A DNA stretch of 64,000 bases from Galerina marginata. Taxonomy: Eukaryota > Basidiomycota > Agaricomycetes > Agaricales > Galerinaceae. Shown piece after piece: positions 22,589-33,517 of the stretch. The translations under genes were made by a program, and so were the position numbers. The notes under the pieces were generated by a model that saw only the letters and a list, made by a program, of their open reading frames with translations, was not told where the DNA came from and did not search any database. The DNA lies in the NCBI GenBank assembly GCA_023014335.1, contig JAECYW010000007.1, forward strand, positions 1,364,001 through 1,428,000, in the 5' to 3' direction. Within the stretch, counting starts at the first letter, position 1; every line of letters begins with the position of its first letter.

Positions 22589-23223
22589 CAGTATTTGACC
22601 GTCCATTTGTACACCCAAAATAGATTTTCCTTATAACTTTGTACAACGGCTATCCCTTCCATATTTTTTGTAGAATTAATGTACTACACTGTCTAATCAA
22701 TGTATGTACCAAGTTTGACGGAGGGAGAATAAGAATTGACCCTTCCAGAGCGTTTACAACGGCGTACGGCCAATTTTAGCAAATATATGTCATTTGTACA
22801 GGGTCCGGTTCCCGGCAATCTGCCGCAGAACGGCGCTCGGCAAGCTTTGCACGTGATGCCATTTTTCCCCCCTTTTCAACATAAATCAGCTGTAGCACGA
22901 AAACTTGATGGATTTCCTTCAAATAAAATGTTGAGAGCAGTATGTTATGCCAGTTAGTGCACGTCAGAATAGTTTTTATGGCTGGAGAGCCAGTGTATGT
23001 AATGAAAAGTGTGAATTACTATTTTGAGCAAAACCCCATTTCGTACTCTTTTCTCATCAGTTCTCGAGCGACCCGAATCTTCACAGATATGACGCATATG
23101 CTACACAAAGGAACACCATTTACACCCAGAGAGAGCAAAAAATTTGAAAGAATATCAGGAATACGCCCAGAAAACCCTACTGTACAAATGGCCCGTAGTG
23201 TACAAATGGACGGTCAAATACTG
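22589..23223. mobile_element. 635-bp TA-flanked inverted-repeat element (MITE-like)
   Basis: The ends are inverted copies of CAGTATTTGACCGTCCATTT, extending a further GTACAC, with TA on both outer sides (22587-22588 and 23224-23225). TA target duplication and CAGT-type ends point to the Tc1/mariner/pogo superfamily. No transposase frame is present, so it is a non-autonomous element. A second GTACAAATGG-type motif occurs just inside the right end. Confidence 0.85.
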
Positions 23224-23225
23224 TA

Positions 23226-24262
23226 ACCCCCATTTTTGCTCCGAGTGCGTTGACATTTAATCTATTAATTGACACTGTCTCGACCAGCTTGAAAAGCTCT
23301 AGAATTGGTGAAATTCTCAATTTGAGTGCACGCCCTCTGACGTCGGTTACGGATGTGTTGACAACCAGCCCTGCCTGCTGCCATCAATATTTCGATGTTG
23401 TTCAGCTGATCACGACTGCCGGAGTCAATCGAGGTACAGTGCCTCCGTTCAGACATTTTATCAGTCATCTAGACTGAAGTGACCTTAACTTACTCACGCG
23501 TAGAGTACTCCTATATATAATTATTGCTCAAGTATTATTAATATTCAAGACGGCTGATGTTGATCTGGATAATTTCCGGTTCCGGTACCGGCGTAGGAAC
23601 TAGAAGCAGGACGATGATAGGCTCTGCGAAAACGGAAAACGGCAAGAAGTCGCCAATGTACGGCGACTTCTCCTAAATGTAAAAATAAGCATAAGCAGGA
23701 TGTATAGGTTGGGTATAATACCACCTTCGAAGCATGGCACGAAAGACCTCCGACACTGTCGTATCAGGAGATCTAGGGGATCAGGGTTATAAGTGGGTTA
23801 TATATCATTTACCTAGGTCATGGATCCCACCGTCTAGAATCACACCACCGTTGGAAAACAGTTCCAAGGATAGCTGCCTCCACCACCGCGTGTCTATCAA
23901 ACTTGGAAGAACGTTGAGAACCGCGCCACGGCAAATGACCGACCAAATTCTCAAACGTTCGAGGGGTGCAATTTGCTACAATGCTTGCTACGGGCAAAAT
24001 TTAATACACTTGGGAGTCGCATTGTTGTCATTTGACAGCTAGTACTACGGACTGCGCCCGCGTGTTCTAGGCGGCTCACCGTCAAACGGCGACGCGCAAG
24101 CATGCTCATGCACGGCAGACGACGCGTCAGCGCGATCGCCGGCTCGCTCAGGCTATGCAATTCGACTTCGTAATTGATTGGTGTTTTCCTACAATACGCG
24201 TCGCGGCCGTCGTAGGCTGGTCATGACGCGTCAGGTATTTCGAGAATATTACATTCAATTTA
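23226..24262. other. no gene recognised
   Basis: Short open frames only. GC composition varies; the 24050-24230 part is rich in CG dinucleotides, unlike the AT-rich surroundings. Confidence 0.4.
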
Positions 24263-25158
24263 CTGTATCGTTTCGACCCCATGTTCAGACCATGTTACGC
24301 GTTACACACTTAGTTCATTTTGCAACATGTTCATTACGCCAAAAATAGGCCAAATTGGGAAATCAAGGGTCCATCGGAGCTGCTCTAGGCGCTTTTTTCG
24401 ACATTTTGGAGGCTATTTCGGCCTCGTTACGCGTTACAATTTGCAAATTAGTTCAGTTCACACTGTCGCGTTACAGTGGCGTCCAAAAGTATTGCACAGT
24501 ACTGTATCTCCGCAACCGCTTGGCCGATTTTCATGATTTAAAAACAGTCTTGTAGCTTACATGCGAGTAGTTCAATTGTAGATGAGTGCGAAATAAAAAA
24601 AATTACATTGCCTTCAGAGGACAGAGGATACTACCCACTCCAAAAATTGACTTTCCAGGGACAAGTCAGAAAAATCTGAAAATATTTGAGCATATAGTTC
24701 TAAATAATATGAGCAACATATCTTTTGGACGTTAAAAATTGATAGGCAGGTTCCCGAGATAATGAGCCCCGAAGTAGGCCATTTTTGCTCAAAAAGCACC
24801 AAATTGAGCAAAAATGGCCTACTTCGGGGCTCATTATCTTGGGAACCTGCCTATCAATTTTTAACGTCCAAAAGATATGTTGCTCATATTATTTAGAACT
24901 ATATCCTCAAATATTTTCAGATTTTTCTGACTTGTCCCTGGAAAGTCGATTTTTGGTGTGGGTAGTATCCTTTGTCCTCTGAAGGCAATGTAAGAATTTT
25001 TATTTTGCACTTATCTACAATTGAATTACTAGTCCATAAGCTACAAGACTGTTTTTAAATTACAGAAATCGGCCAAGCAGTTGTGGAGGTACAGTAGTGT
25101 GCAATACTTTTGGACGCCACTGTACGCGTTACATGAACATGGGGTCGAAACGATACAG
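24263..25158. mobile_element. outer TA-flanked inverted-repeat element, interrupted
   Basis: The left end CTGTATCGTTTCGACCCCAT is matched in inverted orientation at the right end by ATGGGGTCGAAACGATACAG, with TA outside both (24261-24262 and 25159-25160). Without the inserted foldback element it would be only about 245 bp, again a non-autonomous TA-specific element. Internally it repeats GTTACGCGTTAC several times. Confidence 0.75.
24474..25122. mobile_element. 649-bp foldback element nested in the outer element
   Basis: Almost the whole element is one inverted repeat: arms of about 320 bp flank an 11-nt spacer (24793-24803). The ends are CAGTGGCGTCCAAAAGTATT and its complement, with TA on both sides (24472-24473 and 25123-25124), a Tc1-like signature. 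The arms differ by scattered substitutions and small indels, most of all towards the outside, so this is not an assembly artefact mirror. It encodes no transposase. Its RNA would fold into a long hairpin. Confidence 0.9.
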
Positions 25159-25522
25159 TACTTGGTTAATTGACGATGATCGATCAGGACCAGGGGGCTC
25201 GAGAAGACAAAGGGGAAGAGCTGACAGAATGCCCTCGATCGGGCGACTTGTTTTGTTTGGTCTGCTTATCTCCGTCGACGCTCGTCGACATCTCTGTCTT
25301 CTTTGCTTTTCGATCTGAACGACTTTGATATGACTCGTCTGCCGTCCCAGTCCGGGCACAGTGTGGCGTACCAACAGGGTCCCAAGGGTCATTGTACAGT
25401 ACTTATATCAAGTCGACCATGAGCGCCAAGCTCACATTTACCCTTCCAGTGGAAACTTCAATTTCAGTCCCACTCTCGTTTAACCCATTTGCACATCAAA
25501 GCAAGCAAAAGAAAAGGAGCTA
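25159..25522. other. spacer between repeat elements
   Basis: No gene is seen. Confidence 0.4.
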
Positions 25523-25699
25523 CAGTCGAACCCCTCATAACGCATACCCCTCGGTGGACCCCCCAAGCTATGTGTTATGAGAGGTTATGCGTTATGAGGG
25601 GTCAATTTTGGTGTAAAACCTGGGTCTGGTGGCCGCCCAAACCTATGGGTTATGGCCTGTATGTGTTATGAGGGGAATGCGTTATGAGGGGTTCGACTG
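25523..25699. mobile_element. 177-bp TA-flanked MITE
   Basis: The ends are inverted copies of CAGTCGAACCCCTCATAACG with TA outside (25521-25522 and 25700-25701). Inside, the GTTATGAGGGG motif recurs in both orientations, including GTGTTATGAGAGG and GGGTTATGG variants. The small size, TA duplication and absence of coding sequence fit a pogo/Tigger-type MITE. Confidence 0.88.
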
Positions 25700-25701
25700 T
25701 A

Positions 25702-27161
25702 CCGGCAAGACCGAGATAAAGATAAAGGCAATGCAGACGCCGCGGCCGGCCCGCGACACGAATTTATAAACAAGGTCTCGACACCCAATGAATGAACTGG
25801 CTGAAGGTGAACGTTCCAGGGACAAGCTCGCTGCCTTGAGCTTACTCAGGCTGGCCGACTGATTAACCCCTTGAACGAATTATGCGCAAGGGATAAGGAC
25901 CCTCGTATCGTCCTCGCTGGTACGCTGGCATCTCCCGAGCGAAATTAAGGAGGGTTTAAAAACAATGTCAGCGTCGGGACACATATTAAATCTCAGGCTG
26001 CACCCGGTTCCTCAGGCTCGTCGTTGATAAGCAGTATAGTACGACGAACGTTCCTCCTCGAGCTTGAAACTTGACGCGGTGTACGAGGACCTCGAAAGCA
26101 ACAAGCTGCGAAGCCTGGATATACATAGTTAGATAGACAGTTAAAAAAAATTATCGATGTCCAGTGCAGGCTGGATGTATTTTAGACCTGCTTTTGGAAG
26201 ATTCTCAACCGCAAGAGTCGGACATTTATCTTCCCGAACTACGGAATACTCCCATCGCACACAGCCTACAGAAAATATTTGGAAAACACGTAAAGGACAA
26301 ACATACACACCAATGGCCATCTTATCCGCATCTTCGATATCAAGAATCAAGGAATCAAGATCACACTGCCCATCACTATCACGATCGTGAATGTCACCCC
26401 CTTGTCAGAAATGAGATAATTGCTGACCTATAATCTTTGAGATAAGCAGAGTCATAGTGCTGACAACTCGAGAGTCGAAGGCGTAGGCGTCAACGATGAA
26501 AATTCGGTCTGTCACCGACATGCAGGTAGGGTTCAGACCCTAGATGCCTAGAACACCACATTGACGTCGTTTGGAAACAGACTCATTTAAGTAACTTGCG
26601 CCTAAGCGGGAAGGCGGGGAGCCTAAATAATAATGAAGATTCGTGATGATCTTCATCGCGGATCTTAACTTGAACTGTTGGTGCGCGAAGACGAAGACCG
26701 CGAAGACCGTGAAAGAAATATTAATTGAACCTCAATATATTCGTTTTGAGTGTCTCGAATATTGAATTCCCAAGAAATGGGGGCGCGTGACGCGTCGGAT
26801 CTCGACCTTGAAGCTGGCGTACCGGCAACAGTAAGAACGATATTAAAGCGAAAATACGCACACGCACCGTGGTCGGCCACGGAGCTTGCGCCTCCCACAA
26901 AGCCCGGTATAGCGATGACCGAATCCCCTCGAATGCCGTCGAACTTGGAACAACACTTGAGATGAATACACAGCGTTGACTTTTAGCGCCGCCGCCAACG
27001 TAATCGCAAAGCGCTCATTTCTAAAAAGGATCTCGACGAAAATAAGTGCACAAAAGCGACCCTGGGACCAGGGCCCCCGACCCGATATGCGAGGATCGAC
27101 ATCCGATGTAATCTGGGCTGGCTTATTCCCATTTTTACGTAGAGTGAGGCATTTATTGGCT
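25702..27161. other. gene-poor, no gene recognised
   Basis: Short frames without family resemblance. The sequence near 26690 has GAAGACGAAGACCGCGAAGA-type minor repetition. Confidence 0.4.
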
Positions 27162-29290
27162 GAGGGAATTTAGCGCTTAGCTGCGCAGAGGCTCTTTTTC
27201 GATTCGCGTTGCCAGGCGAGTGGTATTTAAATAGGCTTGAATTTTTGTATTTGAGAAGGCGCGGTTAAATGGTTAAACGGTTATTATTGCGTCATTGGAT
27301 AGGGTCACTAAGGGTGTATCGGGATTAAAAGAAGCCTGAAGGTGGCTGTGTCGGGGCGGGGGCGGGATGGGCATGGGTATGGGAATAAGAATAAGACTGG
27401 CGTCGGTGTACCTGTTGGGGGGCAACAAATTGAGATAACCCGTCAGACAAGTCCAAATTCTAGAACAGAAAGACCCAAGAGTGGATTGAAACAGACCGCG
27501 AACTGTGAGACGCTCGTTTCCAGACTCGTGCTCTGTAGCAGTATCTCCGATCACCCGAGATCGTTCCCTCCTAGACGTACATATGGTACGTAGGGAGGTC
27601 ACGACAGGAAGGGACACCGTCACAGAGCGCAAGCCTGAGGTTTGAGGAGGTTCAAAGCTCGAGGCTCGAGATTGTCCGATGCAATCTGCGATCTTGCCAT
27701 AAAGCGAGGGAATTAAATTGAGGGAATTTAGCGCTTAGCTGTCCGTGGTCCGTTGCCTGCCCGGGTGTGTAGATCCAAAAGGCGTTTTCTTCGATATCGC
27801 GTCGCTTCGAATTGAATAACTTCGGTGCGGGAGTTGTATTGAATAATAAATTTGCGTCATTGCTTCTGAGGCGGAGGCGGTGTAGCGGGACGGAATGCAC
27901 ACGGATCGTCGGGAAGTCAAAGGCTGTGGATTATTTGACTACGGGTGCTCCAAGCCCTCGTCCGCAGCTTTGTGCTTTTGCCCAGGGAGGTGTGGTAGTT
28001 ATTAAGCACGCTGAAGAGCCAAGGCCAGTACCGTGTCGACGTGCTGAAATCGGCAGCATGAGGTAGGATCCGGATCGCTCAGAGGCGGTTGACACAGGAG
28101 TGAGAACGACATCCTGGCCAGTAGTCAATTCGCGCACCTCGGACTGCTGTGTTTTAATAGGACACACAAGCAAAAGGAAAGCCTATAATTTTCATAAACT
28201 GAGAGATTTTGTGATGAGGGAATTTAGCGCTTAGCTGGGCCGACCTTCCCCTTCCCTGATTTTCTAGTTCGAAGATTCTTTGACACTTTATGTCTCGTCT
28301 AGCCCCGACTCTCGACTCGGATTCCTGTCGAGTTCACATAAATAAATAAACGGAACCCGCGAGAACGGACGAGAAACGAAAAATCGTGTTATATTTTGAA
28401 TAATGGTGTTGACGTTATCCGACGTCGATTCAGACGTCGCATCGGGCCCGGAGAAGAGAAGGCCTTGGTGTTAGGTACAGCTAGCCTCTGGTGGCTGAAA
28501 AGCCTGGGCCAGCACCGTAGCGACATGCTGAAATTAGGGCATGAGGTTGGATCGCCTACCAGCATTCTAGAGGTAGTCCCCGATGGCTGATGCAGGAGGC
28601 TGAGTGAGAACTAACCTCCGAGCTAATCGTTCAATCGCGCACCTCATGGCAAGCTCCTGTATTTCAACGTAGTAGGAACAAAAAAGGGATACCTCTAAAT
28701 CTCCATATTAATAAATTGAGGGATTTTGGTGATGAGGGAATTTAGCGCTTAGCTCGGCCTCCATTCCTTTCCTCGCCTTTTCCTGGTGTTCGTTGACAGT
28801 TTATGTCCAGTCTTGACTCCCGACTCCCGACTATCGACTCGGAGCCCTGTCGAGTTTATAAAACGCGAGAAAGCACGAGAAGCGAAAAAATCGTGGTGGA
28901 GTGGCTTGATTTTATAATAAAATAATGGTGGTGACGTTACCCGGGAATTTAGCGCTTAGCTGCTGCAGTGGGCCGCCTTTCGTTTCGTTTCCTCGCCTTT
29001 CCCTGGTTTTCTGTTTCGAAGATTCGTTGACAGTTTATGTCTAGTGAGCCCTGTTGAGTTCACAAATAAACCGAGAACGCGAGAAAGCACGAGAAGCGAA
29101 AAAAATCGTAGTCGAGTGGTTTGATTTTATAATAAATAATGGTGGTGACGTTATCCGATGTCGATGTCGATGTCGGTTCAGACGTCGCATTCGCATTGCC
29201 ATCGGGTCCGGAGAAGAGAAGGCCTTGGCTATAGCCTAGGGTACCTTGGGTTGTGGTACAGCTAGGCTCTGGCGATGCGGTACGGGGTGG
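27162..29290. repeat. degenerate tandem array marked by a 20-bp motif
   Basis: GGGAATTTAGCGCTTAGCTG or a one-base variant occurs five times in the same orientation, starting near 27164, 27722, 28218, 28736 and 28943. Sequence following each copy is related between units: TTTGACA(C/G)TTTATGTC, then GACTCGG, CTGTCGAGTT, ACGCGAGAA-like and GGTG(G/T)TGACGTTA, then GGAGAAGAGAAGGCCTTGG and GGTACAGCTAG. Another shared block has TGCTGAAAT and GCGCACCTC. Unit lengths are about 555, 495, 520, 210 and 345 bp, so some units are shortened. No protein is encoded consistently. It is either a subtelomere-like or satellite-like repeat or the remains of nested repetitive elements. Confidence 0.75.
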
Positions 29291-30646
29291 GTGACTGCGA
29301 GGAGTTAGGGCCTAGTTGTATAATATCCCTTGGCTCCTCGGTGCTTAGTGGGCTCCAAGCGACTGACGAGCTGCGTCCAGGATTCATTATCGACAGAGTG
29401 ATTGGGGAGATAAGATACTCGAGCTCGTCCCGAGTGAGATACGACACGGGCACGGACACGGACACTACGATGGTAAGCCGTGCGCGTGAGGAATTAGGGA
29501 TGAGGAGCTTGAACGTCCAGTGGATGACGTTGATAGAGGAGACAGTACTATTGAGAGCCGTGAGCAAGATCTAGAATAGAGTAATACCATCTTGAGCGAG
29601 AAGCAAGGGAAAGGAAATGGTGCCAGCGCGGAGAGTCAGACAGGAGTGCATGCAATAGAACGGGAGCCTAGATGGTTTAGTAATACTAAAGGAATGTGGA
29701 ATGGACGGTCCTCCGTACCATTTCAATGTTGATGTCGTGGCCCTAAGCAAGTGTCGATGCTTGTGCATCGTGCATGATTAGATGCGATTAGATTATGATA
29801 TGGCTGCATTCAATTTCAAGGGTCCATGATTTCATCGATAGAATTCATTCGATTAGGGTTATGACAGCCCCTGACTTTTTGTGTATTTGACTTGGTATTC
29901 ATGAAAATGAATATGGAGAGAAATGGGGACCATGAGACTTGAAGAGAACGTACAGAGATGTTGGATTCCGATCAAGCTCAAAGACGGCGACGCCATTGGA
30001 TATTTGCACAAATGCTACTCCGAGTCGAAATCACTGATTGGTTGATCGCGCTAATTTAAATAAGGTAACTGGGACGATGACGAGCATGGCGGTGGTTACG
30101 AGGTTGAGATGTCGCGTCGCGGGAAGAGCGGCGGGATGATGGTAAGCGACGCTCGAGGTGGGCGTGGGACGGTGGGTTGACGTTATGTGGGTGCCCACTG
30201 GCGGGGTCGAGTTATTACTAAGTGATTCTAGAGTGGGTCCAGGAGCGAAGCCAAGTCGAGGGCGAGTTGAGAGAAGGAGGAAGGTCTGAGCTGACATGGG
30301 GAACGCGGTGAGAGTAATAAGTAACTGGCTTGGATTGAGCGCTCGTATGCGAGGTAATGTGATATTATTTTATGAAGCCAAGAGAAAATGAGTACGTATA
30401 TACAAGAGGAAACCGGATGTCGGAGGAGCGCAGGGTCGCGGGTACCAAGCAAGGGTCAAAGCGTGCTCCGAGCCGACGACTCGGGATCCGACTGCAAATC
30501 ATGAACGTCGAGGACGCTAGGATAGAGAGTACTGCGGGACGAGTCATGGGTGAGGGGGGTCTGTGGGCGGGATGGGCTTGGCACAGAGGGCTTACGAGAG
30601 GAGGTTATTAGGGTAAAAAGGAGAGTGATCGAATCGGGACACGTGT
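29291..30646. other. gene-poor region upstream of disordered-protein gene
   Basis: Open frames on both strands in GC-rich stretches resemble nothing known. It contains CACGGGCACGGACACGGACA near 29445. Confidence 0.4.
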
Positions 30647-30763
30647 ATGGGACCCCGGAGACTGCAGAGTGCCAAGATCTGCTCTCTTCGATTTCTGTTT
30701 TCCCAACTGACTGCTAAGTTATCGAGCGTCGCCACTCCGCCTTTTCCTCTTCCTCCACCAGCA

Positions 30764-33517
30764 ATGGCCAGCGTCCAACACCGTCCGCTCAGTCCTTCCG
30801 GCATTCTGCTGCCCCCCCGCCCTTTCTACACTGCATCTCTCTCCTCCTCGTCCCCCGACGGCTCGACGTCATCCGCGTCTTCCACGTCCTCGCACACGTC
30901 GTTGAGCAGCAGCAGCAACCCGCGCTCGCCCTCCTCCGCCTCCACCTCCAAACCCTCCCCCGCAGACTCTCTTTCCCGGCGTCGTATACGCTTTGCCCCC
31001 CTGCCAGACCCCCGCCGCGCAGTCCTCATCACAGACGACGGCGACGAGCTCCCCATACCCGTCCCCACAGATGAAGACGCCGACGCCCTCAACCACATCC
31101 CCGTCTCCCTCCTCCTTCCCCCGCCTAGTCCCATCCCTCCGCGCATGCGTGAGCTCGAGTCAGACGAACGAGACAAAGAAACGGCAAAGGACAAAGACAA
31201 AGACACCCTCGCATCGAGCAGCGGCTCCTCCTACCTCTCCTCCAGCTCATCCGCCACCTCCACCCCGCGCACGACAACTCCGAGCGACTGCTCCCCCGTA
31301 TCAAGCGTCGGCTCGTCCCCCGTCACCCAGAACTCGGCTCTCCCATCGAACAATAACTGCGGTCCGGCTGCAATACCTGCACCTTCTACGACAAACACAT
31401 CCGCCCCCCCCTCATCCTGGCCGAAACCGCGCTCCATCTCCCTTTTACGGCCCTTCAAGCGCAGCTCCGCCTCGTCCTCCGGCTCCAGCTCCCACTCCCT
31501 CACACCCACACCCTCAATCGACCCACCCACGCCCGTACCCTCCTCCTCCGGCCACCCACGCACCGCACGCAAGGCTCTCTCTCTATCCACAGAAGAGATC
31601 CTCACCCTCGGCACCATCAACCTCTTCCGCACCTCCTCCCGCGAATCCGCGGACTCGGCCTCCACCGCCACCACCTCGGGCTGGGGCCTCTCCCGCTGGA
31701 CCAGCGCCGGCTCTTCCGCAGACAAGAACAACCCCCTCCTCAGCGGCTCCAGCCCCCTCGCACGCACCCAGAGCGCACAGAGCTACAAGTCCAACACAAA
31801 ATCCAAATCCAAATCCATGTCCCTCGGCCTCTTCTCCTCCTCCGGCTCATCCTCCTCCTTATCCTCCGACCCAAAGTCCAAAGCAAACACAACAACCCCG
31901 AAACCCGCACAAAAATCCCAGTCCCAGCCGAACCCCTCCAAGCCCGGAAACCGATACAAAGGCGCGCGCATGCTCAACGGCCGCGTGTACGGCTCCAAAC
32001 GGCCTTCGGGGCCTATCAACGCCAACCCATTCGCCAACGTGCGCGACGAGGACGACGAGTTCGTCGAGTGGGGCTATGGCGGTATGGGCTCTGTCAAAGG
32101 CGCCAAGAGCGCGGGCGTCGCGGGCCGCGGGTCGGGGGGTGTCAACTGGGAGCGGCTGCACGGCGGTGTCGGGGTGGGGAATGGCGCTGCTGCGCAGAAT
32201 GGGGCCGCTGCTCCTGGTGCGGCGGGGCAGAGCAGGGTCGGTGTGGGTGGTGGTGGTGGTACTAGGGGTAATGTGAGCCTGAGCAGAGATGATGATGATG
32301 ATGATGGGAGTGGGATGGGGTGGGTGCGGAGGAGGAGGGAGGAGAGGGAGAGAAAGGCAGCTGAGGAGAGGGAGAGGGAGAAGGAGAAATTGGAGAAGGA
32401 AAAGGCTGATGCTGGAAATACTCCCAAAGGGGATACGAAGACGGAAGTGGACCCTCAAGCACCCGCTACCACCCCACCCACACACCCCGAAAGCGGCTCT
32501 GAAAGCAAGATGAGCACGCCCACGCCCACGCGCGCGTCGACTATGGACGGCGGCGCTTTTGCGCTTGCGCACCACCATGCGTATTCCCTCCCGAATGGGC
32601 ATGGGCATGGGCTTGGGTTCGGGATTGGGCTGGGGATGACGGCGTTTACTGATGAGCCTGGGTCGATGGCGATGGCTGCGGCGGGGGGGATGGTGTCACC
32701 TACGCCGACTTTGACGCCTGGGTCGGCGGCTACGATCGTTCCTGCTTCGTTTACCGCGGAGAAGGAGGAGGAGGAGGATGGGGAGGATGAGGGTGGAGAC
32801 AACTCGAAGATGCCGATGAGCGGCGAGCCGACGCCTACGCTTGCGAGTATCGGCAAGTTGAAGGACGGATTCGTGTTTGGCTCTGGGGGTGCAAATTCTG
32901 CAAAGGACAAGGACGACACTCCTGCTCCCGCTGCCGAGACGCACCAAGAACACGGACACACGCACGAGCCGGAGCATGTGCAGATGTGCGTCCCCGTGCC
33001 TGTAAGGCCGAGGCATCATCATCACCACTCGCACTCGCATCGACACCACCGGACGGCGTCGGCTTCGAATGTTGCTGTTGCTGTTGAAGCTGAAGGTGGG
33101 ATGAAGGAGGAGGAGGTTGATGGTGGTGTGCACACCAATGGGAACGGGAACGGGAACGGGAACGGGAACGGGAACGGGAACGGGAACGGGAACGGGAACG
33201 GGAACGGGAACGGCAATGGCAATGCGCACGCGCACATGCACGCCGACAAACCCAAACCTAACGACCCCACGCAGGACGAGGACAAGGCTGGTGTCGTCCC
33301 GACTACACACGCGAGACGGGCGAGCACGGCGTCTACTGCTACGTCTGCGTCTGCTTCAGAGAGCGAGACTGAGTCCGAGTCGGATGTGGATGGAGATGGC
33401 GATGAGGAGGAAGAAGAGGAGGAGGAGGAGGAAGAGGAGGAAGAAGAAGGGATGGAGGAGAGGAGGAAGACGGCGCTTGGGGCTGGTGTTGAGAAGATCA
33501 GTCGGCATAAGGAGTAG
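30764..33517 (+). CDS. large intrinsically disordered protein, function unknown
   Basis: One uninterrupted frame; from the second Met (MASVQHRPLSPSG), favoured because a purine-rich start context follows a pyrimidine tract, it gives 917 aa. An in-frame Met at 30647 would add 39 residues. The protein is dominated by Ser/Pro/Thr-rich sequence, charged runs (REERERKAAEEREREKEK, a coiled-coil-like stretch), a Gly-Asn repeat encoded by twelve GGGAAC units, His-rich HHHHHSHSHRHH and a long Glu run near the end. The only folded-looking conserved-type pieces are RRRIRFAPLPDPRRAVLITD near residues 72-91 and NRYKGARMLNGRVYGSKRPS followed by FVEWGYGGMGSV near 390-440. The protein lacks a signal peptide and membrane spans. 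A signalling or scaffold role is possible but unproven. Confidence 0.7.
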   Translation: MASVQHRPLSPSGILLPPRPFYTASLSSSSPDGSTSSASSTSSHTSLSSSSNPRSPSSASTSKPSPADSLSRRRIRFAPLPDPRRAVLITDDGDELPIPVPTDEDADALNHIPVSLLLPPPSPIPPRMRELESDERDKETAKDKDKDTLASSSGSSYLSSSSSATSTPRTTTPSDCSPVSSVGSSPVTQNSALPSNNNCGPAAIPAPSTTNTSAPPSSWPKPRSISLLRPFKRSSASSSGSSSHSLTPTPSIDPPTPVPSSSGHPRTARKALSLSTEEILTLGTINLFRTSSRESADSASTATTSGWGLSRWTSAGSSADKNNPLLSGSSPLARTQSAQSYKSNTKSKSKSMSLGLFSSSGSSSSLSSDPKSKANTTTPKPAQKSQSQPNPSKPGNRYKGARMLNGRVYGSKRPSGPINANPFANVRDEDDEFVEWGYGGMGSVKGAKSAGVAGRGSGGVNWERLHGGVGVGNGAAAQNGAAAPGAAGQSRVGVGGGGGTRGNVSLSRDDDDDDGSGMGWVRRRREERERKAAEEREREKEKLEKEKADAGNTPKGDTKTEVDPQAPATTPPTHPESGSESKMSTPTPTRASTMDGGAFALAHHHAYSLPNGHGHGLGFGIGLGMTAFTDEPGSMAMAAAGGMVSPTPTLTPGSAATIVPASFTAEKEEEEDGEDEGGDNSKMPMSGEPTPTLASIGKLKDGFVFGSGGANSAKDKDDTPAPAAETHQEHGHTHEPEHVQMCVPVPVRPRHHHHHSHSHRHHRTASASNVAVAVEAEGGMKEEEVDGGVHTNGNGNGNGNGNGNGNGNGNGNGNGNGNGNAHAHMHADKPKPNDPTQDEDKAGVVPTTHARRASTASTATSASASESETESESDVDGDGDEEEEEEEEEEEEEEEGMEERRKTALGAGVEKISRHKE
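33140..33211 (+). repeat. (GGGAAC)12 hexanucleotide microsatellite inside the coding frame
   Basis: Twelve perfect copies of GGGAAC, in frame as Gly-Asn, followed by GGCAAT variants. The perfection suggests recent slippage and likely length polymorphism. Confidence 0.95.

Noticed and set aside
24614..24982. Two near-identical 65-codon frames, one on each strand
   Set aside because: They are mirror images produced by the foldback palindrome, not genes.
27162..29290. CRISPR-like reading of the regularly recurring 20-bp motif
   Set aside because: Eukaryotic context, spacers of 200-550 bp that are themselves related, and no cas genes.
30826..33310. Several long frames on the minus strand and in other frames over the disordered-protein gene
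   Set aside because: GC-rich low-complexity DNA keeps all frames open. The plus frame alone runs the full length and has a coherent start and stop.
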